Positions 7,838 to 15,184 of a stretch of 64,000 bases of DNA are shown one piece after another. Source of the stretch: Bacteroidota bacterium (lineage in GTDB: Bacteria; Bacteroidota; Bacteroidia; Bacteroidales; Dysgonomonadaceae); NCBI GenBank assembly GCA_023388315.1, contig JAEWGM010000008.1, positions 62,001-126,000 of the forward strand. Direction: 5' to 3'. The notes below the pieces were generated by a model. That model was not told where the DNA came from. It saw nothing but the letters and a program-made list of their open reading frames with translations, and did not search any database. Every line of letters begins with the position of its first letter. The stretch's first letter is position 1. The translations under genes were made by a program, and so were the position numbers.

Positions 7838-8857
7838 TTATTGTACAACCTGTACTTCGGTGCCATCAATCAACCCCGTGTTGCCTTGCACAATCACACG
7901 GTCGCCGGCGTTGAGGCCCGATACAATTTCATATTTATCGCCCACGCGGGTTCCTAATTCCACCAATGTGTACACGGCTTTACCGCCTTTTTCCACAAAC
8001 ACGTAGCGTTCGTTGGATCCGGTTTGCCTTAGCACGGCCCTATCGCTCACTAGCGGACGGTCGTTGGTACCAAAATTCATTGTTACGCGCGCGAACATTC
8101 CGGGACGAAGGCGTAAATCGCCGTTGCTCACTTCAATTTCCACGGGAAAGGTGCGCGATGAAGGGTTAATGGTGGGATGTATTAACGATACTTTTCCCTC
8201 GAAGGTTTCATCGTTAAGCGCGTCGGCTTGCACTTGCACGGGCATCCCTTTCACGATGCGGCTATAATATGATTCCGATACGTTCACCACCACTTTCACC
8301 GGATTAATATTTTCTATGGTGAGAATGGGCAACGCGGCAGCCACATCTCCCGGATCGTAATTGCGAGCCGTAACCAAGCCGCTTATCGGGCTGGTAAGAC
8401 GCGTGTTCTCGCCCAAATTGTTCAGGGCGGTTTGCGCAACGTCTAATTGCGTTTTAGCCTGATCCAACTGTTGCTTGGATATTCCACCCACGTTGTACAG
8501 CTCCAGATAACGCTCGTAATCTCTTTTCAGCGTAGCTAGTTGCGTTTGCTGTTGCGCGTAGTTGGCGGCATCCATTGTTACCAGTGTTTGGCCACGGCGC
8601 ACACTGCTGCCCACATCTACGTGTATGCTGCGAATGCGACCGCCCATTGCCGGAGCAATATTGTTTACGGTATTGCCTTCGATGGAAGCGGTGAATGTTG
8701 ACAATTGATCAACCGATACAAGCCGTACTTCTTCAACTCGTACATTTTTTTTCACGGCCTCCGTTTGAGCCTCGTTTGTTTTGGCTCCGCCGCCGCAAGA
8801 TGCAAGGAAAAGTGCAGCTAAGGGCGCAAATTTCAGGAAGTTGTTTATTTTCATCAT
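7838..8857 (-). CDS. RND efflux periplasmic adaptor lipoprotein
   Basis: This 339-residue membrane-fusion protein links the pump to the outer-membrane channel. It has a lipoprotein signal with Cys21 (LFLASC). The lipoyl half-domains are at about residues 60-90 and 140-180 (GRIRSIHVDVGSSVRRGQTL and SPISGLVTARNYDPGDV), flanking a short alpha-hairpin. Beta-barrel and membrane-proximal domains end with GDRVIVQGNTGLIDG. The gene is 41 bases before the pump gene and 22 bases after the channel gene. It corresponds in order to XepA (PG0539). Confidence 0.95.
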   Translation of the reverse strand: MMKINNFLKFAPLAALFLASCGGGAKTNEAQTEAVKKNVRVEEVRLVSVDQLSTFTASIEGNTVNNIAPAMGGRIRSIHVDVGSSVRRGQTLVTMDAANYAQQQTQLATLKRDYERYLELYNVGGISKQQLDQAKTQLDVAQTALNNLGENTRLTSPISGLVTARNYDPGDVAAALPILTIENINPVKVVVNVSESYYSRIVKGMPVQVQADALNDETFEGKVSLIHPTINPSSRTFPVEIEVSNGDLRLRPGMFARVTMNFGTNDRPLVSDRAVLRQTGSNERYVFVEKGGKAVYTLVELGTRVGDKYEIVSGLNAGDRVIVQGNTGLIDGTEVQVVQ

Positions 8858-8879
8858 GATTCTATTGTATTTTCTTTTT

Positions 8880-10322
8880 TTAATTTAGTGATTGAATATC
8901 GTAACCGAGTGTTTTTTCCAAATCGGCTTTGGCCGAAAGATAATCGTAAATAGCGTTGCGATACTGCAACTCGGCATTGGTAACGGCAAGCGCGGCGGCA
9001 TTTAAGTCCACTATGGTGCCCATTCCGGTTTCGTATCTTTTTTGGGTAATTTCATACCCTTTTTTGGCTTGCTGCACCGATGATTCTGTAGCAACCACCT
9101 GCTCCACGCTTTTATTGATGAGTTCTACGCTGTTTTTTACCGATAACCTTAAGCCTCGCTCCAAATCTTTGCGTTGCTCTTGCATTTGCATCAACTGAAT
9201 CTCGGACTGTCTAATGGCGTTCACTCTTTGTCCACCGTTGAAAATGGGAACGGCAAGCGTAACCCCAACAACGGAATATGGGTCCCAACGATAGTCTCTG
9301 AACTTGAAGTCGTTGTTTTGACTCATATACATATAACTAAACGAAGAAGTGAGTGTGGGCAACCGTTGTAATTTTTGCAAATCCAGAGCGTTTTGCGCCT
9401 GCATTGCTTGCAAATCAAATTGTTTTAACTCGCTGTTGTTTAAGAGGCCTTCGTCAGCCGGAACAATGGTGTCGAACATCGATTCTTCATAATCAGAGAG
9501 CGAACCCGCTATTTTTACCGGCATATCGGCATCAATGCCCATCAACATTTTTAGCTGCAATTCGGCGATTTTCAGCATGCTTTCGGCTTGCAAAATGTTG
9601 GGGATAATGCTTTTCAAGCGAACGTCCGCGGTAATTACATCGTACTCGGCCACAATGCCTTGTTCAAATCGGTTACGGATGGTCACCAAGTTCAACGAGT
9701 CGGAAGAATACGTTTCTTTAAACAAATGATAGCTGTCTTTGGCCAATAATATATTGTAAAAAGCCTTTTTCACCTGATTGGTTAAGTCAATTTTTGACGC
9801 GCGAGATTGCTCAATAGACAACTCGAGGTCCACTTGACTCATTTGAATATTTTTCCAAAGCGATGGCACAACCAGCGGCAAACTCACGTTCACACCACCC
9901 GACCACATGTTCTTACGTCCTACTTGAATTCCTTCGTTCGGGTCAGTTGGCTCTGAGGGCATCATCGCGCGGTTAAGCACATCCAAAATTTTTAATTCTT
10001 CGGGCGTAAACTCTGTTGGATCGATGTTGCCGCCCATTCCAAAAGCGCCGTCTAAATACATGGTTTGCCGCTTCAACGTGCGTTGATATTGACCAATGAG
10101 GTCCACTTGCGGCATCAAGGCGCCGTAAGCGCTTTTTTGGGCATACTGCTTTTTAGTGATTTCCATATCGGCCACTTTTACCGATGGATTTTCGCTCATC
10201 GCGATGGCGAGCGTCGTATTCAAATCCAGCACAAGCGTGTCTGTCTCTTGCGCGCTCACGGCACTAACCCCAAACAGGGCGCACGCGATGATTGAGAAAA
10301 TGCTTACTGTTATTTTTTTCAT
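8880..10322 (-). CDS. TolC-family outer-membrane efflux channel
   Basis: This 480-residue protein has a signal peptide (about residues 1-25, ending VSAQ) and two long coiled-coil OEP repeats. The first includes PSVKVADMEITKKQYAQKSA and the second ENALDLQKLQRLP-type helices near residue 310. The C-terminal repeat has QKRYETGMGTIVDLNAA, a typical TolC-family signature. It should form the trimeric outer-membrane exit duct for this RND system. It starts 8 bases after the TetR gene, making it the second gene of the operon. Confidence 0.92.
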   Translation of the reverse strand: MKKITVSIFSIIACALFGVSAVSAQETDTLVLDLNTTLAIAMSENPSVKVADMEITKKQYAQKSAYGALMPQVDLIGQYQRTLKRQTMYLDGAFGMGGNIDPTEFTPEELKILDVLNRAMMPSEPTDPNEGIQVGRKNMWSGGVNVSLPLVVPSLWKNIQMSQVDLELSIEQSRASKIDLTNQVKKAFYNILLAKDSYHLFKETYSSDSLNLVTIRNRFEQGIVAEYDVITADVRLKSIIPNILQAESMLKIAELQLKMLMGIDADMPVKIAGSLSDYEESMFDTIVPADEGLLNNSELKQFDLQAMQAQNALDLQKLQRLPTLTSSFSYMYMSQNNDFKFRDYRWDPYSVVGVTLAVPIFNGGQRVNAIRQSEIQLMQMQEQRKDLERGLRLSVKNSVELINKSVEQVVATESSVQQAKKGYEITQKRYETGMGTIVDLNAAALAVTNAELQYRNAIYDYLSAKADLEKTLGYDIQSLN

Positions 10323-10330
10323 TTCTGTTG

Positions 10331-10951
10331 TTATTTTTTATTATTTAAGTTGGCCAAATATTCATCGATAATTTCAATTCCTTTGTAGGTTGAAATTCCT
10401 CGAATGAAATTCACCATCATTGTAAAAAACACCTCTTGTATAGAAAATCGCGGCTTGGCTATATACACGGCTTGAATGTTGGCAGTCATTGTTTCTTCCA
10501 CCAAAAACGCAGCAATCTCAACATTCAGGTTGTCGCGAATGTAACCCGTATCAATGCCTTCTTGCAAAAATTTTCTTAAAGATATTTTGTTACTCTCGTT
10601 TTCCTCTAATAATAATTGATAAATTTTAGGATAATACTTATAAATATCTTCGTAGAACTTGGGTTTGGGAAATGGTTTTTTCACGTGAACATCAAGAATT
10701 TGCAAAAAAACCTCGGTTACATTCTCCGATGTTTTTATAATCTCTATCACTTCCCTGTTTTTTTCTTCACGTTTGGCAAGCATGCTTTGTAACAAGATAT
10801 CTTCTTTATCTTTGAAGTTTTCGTAAAGCGTTCTTTTGGAAATGCCCACAGACGATGCTAGCTCGTCCATCGACACACTTTTTATGCCGTATTCTCTAAA
10901 AAATTCGGCCGCTTGTTCTAGTATTCTTTCTTTCAACATTTGTTCTTTCAA
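10331..10951 (-). CDS. TetR/AcrR-family regulator of the efflux operon
   Basis: This 206-residue protein has an N-terminal TetR helix-turn-helix at about residues 10-55 (AAEFFREYGIKSVSMDELAS, then VGISKRTLYENFKDKEDIL). The C-terminal ligand-binding part is all-helical. It is the first gene of the operon and is followed after 8 bases by the channel gene, so it probably represses its own promoter and the whole pump operon until a ligand binds. A good TTTG/TAnnTTTG promoter lies directly upstream. Confidence 0.92.
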   Translation of the reverse strand: MKEQMLKERILEQAAEFFREYGIKSVSMDELASSVGISKRTLYENFKDKEDILLQSMLAKREEKNREVIEIIKTSENVTEVFLQILDVHVKKPFPKPKFYEDIYKYYPKIYQLLLEENESNKISLRKFLQEGIDTGYIRDNLNVEIAAFLVEETMTANIQAVYIAKPRFSIQEVFFTMMVNFIRGISTYKGIEIIDEYLANLNNKK

Positions 10952-10965
10952 AAAAATTACGGCGG

Positions 10966-10996
10966 CAAAGGTAATACCGAAAACTCGGAATACAAA
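10966..10996 (-). promoter_or_regulatory. promoter of the tetR-efflux operon
   Basis: On the minus strand, TTTG at 10996-10993 and TACCTTTG at 10973-10966 are separated by 19 bases, matching the Bacteroidetes -33/-7 consensus. The start codon follows at 10951. A small palindromic CCGAAAACTCGG lies inside the spacer and could be part of a TetR operator. Confidence 0.7.
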
Positions 10997-11049
10997 ATTA
11001 GTTTTCTAAGTTTTAACAAAGTTTAGGATAAGAAATTGTTACGATGGGT

Positions 11050-11874
11050 TTATAGGCTCAAGGCTTCGCGCAATAACTTGTAACCCGATGCGCTTGCTTT
11101 TATTTTATGTCCGTTGGCTAATGTAAGCATTTGGTTTCTCTTTTCATACAATTCTATGCGGAGTATTTTTTCCACATTCACAATGTATGATCTATGCACC
11201 CTTACAAACTTCCCAGTTGGCAAATGGGTTTGGAAATATTTCATTGTGTCTTCTTTCAAGTAATGGTTTTCGTGGGTAAAAAGCTGCACGTAATCTCCAT
11301 CGGCTTGAATATAAACAATATCCGCCACACTGACAACGTGAATTTTTTGCCCCACTTTTACAACCACCCGGTCAATTATTTCAATGGTATTTTCAGGGTT
11401 TTCTGGTTCTTCGGTAAGCAGTTCTTCCTCTTCTCCACTTTCCTGAGAAGTGCTTTCTCTTCCCACACGATGGTGAATAAATTGCAGCAAAAGAATAATA
11501 ACAAGCAGTCCGATAAAAACTTTTGCAGGCATCATTTGCCAAGTTATTTCCAAGTTTTCCCTTCCTACAACAATGTACGACGTTAGCAAACTCCATCCGC
11601 TCCCAACCACAACGGATAACAAACCCAGCGCCGAGTAGTTAATAAATCGCTGATAACGCTCCAGCACCACATAATTGCCAAAACGAATGGCCTTGTACAA
11701 GAACAAGCTCAACAAGGCATAGAAAATCGCATCGAACAACGCCAGTATGAACAGAATGAGATACGAAAGCGAAACTAATCCGATGAATGCAGTCGCGTGT
11801 AATAACGCGTACGCAAGGCACAGAGCAGCTATTGTAATCCAACGCAAAATATGTTTGGGGAGCAAAACGTTCAT
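11050..11874 (-). CDS. membrane-anchored LytTR-domain DNA-binding protein
   Basis: This 274-residue protein has about four N-terminal transmembrane segments (residues about 10-150), a charged linker rich in Glu (EESGEEEELLTEEPE region), and a C-terminal LytTR domain at about 175-270. LytTR signatures are DIVYIQADGDYVQLFT and GKFVRVHRSYIVNVEKI. There is no receiver domain, so the membrane part itself may sense the signal. It follows a LiaF-like gene by 25 bases on the same strand, which suggests an envelope-stress unit. Confidence 0.88.
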   Translation of the reverse strand: MNVLLPKHILRWITIAALCLAYALLHATAFIGLVSLSYLILFILALFDAIFYALLSLFLYKAIRFGNYVVLERYQRFINYSALGLLSVVVGSGWSLLTSYIVVGRENLEITWQMMPAKVFIGLLVIILLLQFIHHRVGRESTSQESGEEEELLTEEPENPENTIEIIDRVVVKVGQKIHVVSVADIVYIQADGDYVQLFTHENHYLKEDTMKYFQTHLPTGKFVRVHRSYIVNVEKILRIELYEKRNQMLTLANGHKIKASASGYKLLREALSL

Positions 11875-11899
11875 TTCGAAAAATGCTATGTATTAATTC

Positions 11900-12658
11900 T
11901 TACAGAATTTCACACCCACCAAAAATTACTTCTCCGCTTATTATAAGCCGTTGTGAGTATTCTGAATGCAATTGTTTCGCAAACCGCTTGTTTTCTACAC
12001 CACCTAAAACAGTATCTACTTTTGATATAACCAACCAGTCGTTGGGCAGGTAAATTTTTATGCCGCCAAAAACGGCGTTTATTTGCAGGTGCGTATCACC
12101 TTCAGGCAACGTGGTGCGGCGCAAATCTATTTCCACGCCGCCAAAAACGGCCTCTATTTGTCCGCCGCGGAATACCGGTTCCAGGAAAATATCTTCGTGG
12201 CCGCCAAAAACCACTTTTCGTTCGTAAAACCCATCGCCTCCTTCAATTTTATTGATAGTTATTCGTTCTTTGTGGAAAGGGCTCCATTGTTTTCTGAAAA
12301 CTACTCTCACCACAACCGCCAACCCCATAATTATAAGCAAAACGGGCCAATAAGTGCGGGCAAAATTGCCATCCACACCCGGCAGCGCATCCGGATAAAC
12401 GTACGCGATACGAGGTAACAAGAAAAAGGCCGCCAACACCAGCCAGAAAAGCATGCCTAAAAATTCTTTTTTGGATATGGCTATAAAAGCAAAAACCACA
12501 AAAATCATAGGCCAAGAGAACAGCACGTATCGCAAATCGGTGTTAAGCCATCCAAAATTAAACGCCAGAAGCAAGGCTCCACCTAACATCAACAGAAACC
12601 CAAACAAAACGCCTTTGGAGTTTCCCGATAAATTCATTTGTTGATCATTATTTTCCAT
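11900..12658 (-). CDS. LiaF-like membrane protein (DUF5668 type)
   Basis: This 252-residue protein, with its start chosen at MENNDQQMNLSG (12658), has four hydrophobic segments between about residues 15 and 115. A soluble C-terminal part contains repeated glycine-rich strands with the recurring VFGG motif (KVVFGGHEDI, AVFGGVEIDL, AVFGGIKIYL, TVLGGVENK, VIFGGCEIL). This beta-repeat pattern is typical of LiaF/cell-wall-active antibiotic response proteins. An upstream in-frame extension from 12718 lacks support. Pairing with a LytTR regulator fits a regulatory membrane partner. Confidence 0.82.
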   Translation of the reverse strand: MENNDQQMNLSGNSKGVLFGFLLMLGGALLLAFNFGWLNTDLRYVLFSWPMIFVVFAFIAISKKEFLGMLFWLVLAAFFLLPRIAYVYPDALPGVDGNFARTYWPVLLIIMGLAVVVRVVFRKQWSPFHKERITINKIEGGDGFYERKVVFGGHEDIFLEPVFRGGQIEAVFGGVEIDLRRTTLPEGDTHLQINAVFGGIKIYLPNDWLVISKVDTVLGGVENKRFAKQLHSEYSQRLIISGEVIFGGCEIL

Positions 12659-12683
12659 CTTATTATTTTTTAAACGTTTTGCA

Positions 12684-12691
12684 CAAAGATA
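12684..12691 (-). promoter_or_regulatory. putative -7 promoter element for the LiaF-like/LytTR pair
   Basis: TATCTTTG on the minus strand matches TAnnTTTG. It is 26 bases before the chosen start at 12658 and supports that shorter start over 12718. Confidence 0.55.
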
Positions 12692-12884
12692 AGGACAATG
12701 AGGGCCGTTCGGCAACATAAAATCGACGAATTAAACATTTTTTCCCGATGAATGAGACATAATTCCGATGAAATTTTCGTGTCGCCCATTAATCTTAATA
12801 ATTTCGTAACAAATTCTTGTTCTGTCTTTTATAAAAAACCTATTTTCGGGCGATTTTTCGTTTTTATTTTCTCGGAAAAAACAA

Positions 12885-12892
12885 TACCTTTG
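12885..12892 (+). promoter_or_regulatory. putative -7 promoter element for the OB-fold-like lipoprotein gene
   Basis: TACCTTTG matches TAnnTTTG and lies 28 bases before the ATG at 12920, which supports that start over upstream in-frame starts. Confidence 0.55.
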
Positions 12893-12919
12893 AAAATTAA
12901 TTACATCATACAATACAGA

Positions 12920-13483
12920 ATGAATATGAAAAACTTATTTGCAACATTGGCTATCGCTTTTTCTTTTGTACTATTAACGGCTTGCGGCGGCAGCGCCCAA
13001 AAAGAAACGTTAACCGTTGACAACGTATTGTCAGACCCCGCCGCATATGTTGGAGAAACCGTCACTGTGGAAGGTGTGTGCTCGCATGTGTGCTCCAAAA
13101 GCGGAATGAAACTGTTTATTCAAGGCAGTTCGGAAGATAAAACGCTCCGTGCTGAATCAAACAGCCAATTGGGAAAATTCGATAAAGAAAACGAGGGCAA
13201 AAAAGTACGTGTGAAAGGCACCTTGGTGGAAGATCGCCTTACCGAAGCGGATGTGCAGGAAATGGAAAAAGAAATTATAGCCGGCACTCAAGTCTCACAC
13301 GGCGAAGGCGGCGACGGCTGCGAAACGGAACAATTGGCCGAAGGCGTGGCCGTGGGCAGTTCGGAAATGGACCGCGTAAACAATTTCCGGGCTCGCATTG
13401 CAGAGCGTAAAGCCGAGGAAGGAAAAGACTACCTTTCGTTTTATCACATCAATGCCGACTCCTATCACATTGTGAAGCAATGA
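12920..13483 (+). CDS. putative OB-fold-like lipoprotein
   Basis: This 187-residue protein, with its start chosen at MNMKNLFATL, has a lipoprotein signal with the lipobox LLTAC at Cys22. The mature part begins with a segment reading LTVDNVLSDPAAYVGETVTV and GVCSHVCSKSGMKLFIQG, a beta-rich pattern like small OB-fold (BOF or tRNA_anti-like) modules. A Cys pair (CSHVC) could bind metal or form a disulphide. The C-terminal third is charged and helical. An in-frame start at 12752 would put an unlikely stretch before the signal peptide. The function is unknown. Its stop overlaps the next start by 4 bases. Confidence 0.75.
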   Translation: MNMKNLFATLAIAFSFVLLTACGGSAQKETLTVDNVLSDPAAYVGETVTVEGVCSHVCSKSGMKLFIQGSSEDKTLRAESNSQLGKFDKENEGKKVRVKGTLVEDRLTEADVQEMEKEIIAGTQVSHGEGGDGCETEQLAEGVAVGSSEMDRVNNFRARIAERKAEEGKDYLSFYHINADSYHIVKQ

Positions 13484-14172
13484 AGCAACATCAACCGTTT
13501 TTCGGGTTCACCCCCGAAACCATTCGGTTTTTAAACGACTTGAAGGAAAATAATTTCCGCGAGTGGTTTGAAGATCATCGGGAAATTTACGAAATTGAAC
13601 TGCTGCAACCATTTCGGGCATTAGTAACCACGCTTTCGCCCGCGATGCACAACATTGATCCGGCCTTTGAATTTCGTCCGCACAAGGTGCTGTCGCGCAT
13701 TTATCGCGATATTCGTTTTTCCAAAAACAAAGACCCATACAAAACCTGTTTGTGGTTGAACTTTCAACGTATTGGCACATCGTGGAGGGATTTTCTGGGA
13801 TATTTTATAGAGCTCAGCACCGAGCATTGTTTGCTGGGAATGGGGCTTTTTGAGCCAAAGCGCAAAGTGATGGACGCGTTTCGAGAACGAATTGAAATGG
13901 AACCCGATTCGTTTCGTCAATTGGTGCAGTCAGCCGTTATGGAGCGCGGATTCACTGTGGAGGGGGAAACATATAAACGGCCTATTCACAACAACCTTCC
14001 TGAGTTTTTTCAACCGTGGATGAACCGAAAATCGGTTTATGTGATAAAAAAGCTTCCTCTTTCCGATGAAAGAATTTACAGCGACGCCCTTGCCCGCCTC
14101 ATCGCCGATGATTTCACACACCTTTCCGAAATGTACCAACTGATGGTAGAAGTGAAAGAAGAAACAGAGTGA
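13480..14172 (+). CDS. DUF2461 (TIGR02453) family protein
   Basis: This 230-residue protein matches the DUF2461 family: FFGFTPETIRFLNDLKENN at the N-terminus, then FRPHKVLSRIYRDIRFSKNK and KDPYKTCLW, the family's hallmark region. It is cytoplasmic, of unknown biochemical role, and full length. The ATGA overlap with the upstream lipoprotein gene shows translational coupling. Confidence 0.88.
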   Translation: MKQHQPFFGFTPETIRFLNDLKENNFREWFEDHREIYEIELLQPFRALVTTLSPAMHNIDPAFEFRPHKVLSRIYRDIRFSKNKDPYKTCLWLNFQRIGTSWRDFLGYFIELSTEHCLLGMGLFEPKRKVMDAFRERIEMEPDSFRQLVQSAVMERGFTVEGETYKRPIHNNLPEFFQPWMNRKSVYVIKKLPLSDERIYSDALARLIADDFTHLSEMYQLMVEVKEETE

Positions 14173-14201
14173 AAATTCAATTGAAAACGGGCTTAAATTA
14201 T

Positions 14202-14209
14202 TATCTTTG
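14202..14209 (+). promoter_or_regulatory. putative -7 promoter element for ispE
   Basis: TATCTTTG matches TAnnTTTG and lies 24 bases before the ispE ATG. The upstream TTG box is weakly matched. Confidence 0.55.
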
Positions 14210-14232
14210 CGTTTTGCGAAAAAACATCCCGT

Positions 14233-15072
14233 ATGATTTGTTTTCCCAACGCCAAGATAAATTTAGGGCTTAATATCGTTTCCAAACGGCCGGACGGTTA
14301 CCACAACCTCGAAACCGTTTTTTATCCCATCGGGTTGAAAGACGCGCTGGAGATTGTTCCGTTTAACATCTCCGTAAATGGCGCAAAATCCCCGCCAACC
14401 GAAGGTTATCGTTTTTTTCAAACCGGCATTGAAATTCTGGGAAGTGACACCGATAATTTGGTTATAAAAGCGTTGAAATTAATTTCGGATGAAAAAAAAA
14501 TTCCGCCCATTGATATTCATTTGCTCAAAAAAATCCCTTTCGGAGCGGGCTTGGGCGGCGGTTCCTCCGATGCGGCTTTTATGCTAAAATTGCTGAACGA
14601 AACATTCTCTCTAAACTACACCGATGCGGAACTGGAGCAAAAGGCCACAAAAATAGGCGCCGACTGCCCATTCTTTGTAAAGAATAAGCCTGCATTCGCA
14701 ACCGGAATCGGCAACGAGTTAGTGGAAATAGCACTGGATTTGAGCAATTATTTTTTCGTGCTGGTAAAACCCGATGTTTTTGTTTCCACCAAAGATGCTT
14801 ACGCGATGGTTTCTCCCCGAGAACCCGAGCTCTCGCTCAAAGAAATCGTAAAAAAACCCATTTCCGAATGGAAAGAATTAATGAAAAACGACTTTGAGCC
14901 TTCCGTTTTCAAAAAATATCCTCAAATTTGCAAAATAAAAGAACAATTATATCATTCCGGCGCGCTTTACGCCTCTATGTCCGGTTCCGGTTCATCGGTT
15001 TTCGGTTTTTTTGAGAAAGAAACCGATGTGCATTTCGATAATTGTTTCGTATGGACAAACAAAGAATTTTGA
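14233..15072 (+). CDS. ispE: 4-diphosphocytidyl-2-C-methyl-D-erythritol kinase
   Basis: This 279-residue GHMP kinase of the non-mevalonate isoprenoid pathway phosphorylates CDP-methylerythritol with ATP. Diagnostic features are PNAKINLGLNIVSKRPDGYHN at the N-terminus (catalytic Lys region), the ATP loop PFGAGLGGGSSDAAFML at about residues 104-120, DCPFF near 145, and the C-terminal SMSGSGSSVFGFF motif. Length is normal. It has its own promoter. Confidence 0.95.
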   Translation: MICFPNAKINLGLNIVSKRPDGYHNLETVFYPIGLKDALEIVPFNISVNGAKSPPTEGYRFFQTGIEILGSDTDNLVIKALKLISDEKKIPPIDIHLLKKIPFGAGLGGGSSDAAFMLKLLNETFSLNYTDAELEQKATKIGADCPFFVKNKPAFATGIGNELVEIALDLSNYFFVLVKPDVFVSTKDAYAMVSPREPELSLKEIVKKPISEWKELMKNDFEPSVFKKYPQICKIKEQLYHSGALYASMSGSGSSVFGFFEKETDVHFDNCFVWTNKEF

Positions 15073-15184
15073 TTTAAAAAAATATGAAACGAGCAGGCAA
15101 ATCAGTTACACATAACTTGTTCCGAAATATTTCGGGAAATGCATGCCCTGATTATCATCGGGAAGCGAGTTCCATGTGACAATA

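Noticed and set aside
15083..15178. A 31-codon frame starting MKRAGKSVTHNLFRNISGNA upstream of the S9 peptidase
   Set aside because: It has no recognisable family, no promoter, and lies over small inverted repeats; it is probably a chance frame.
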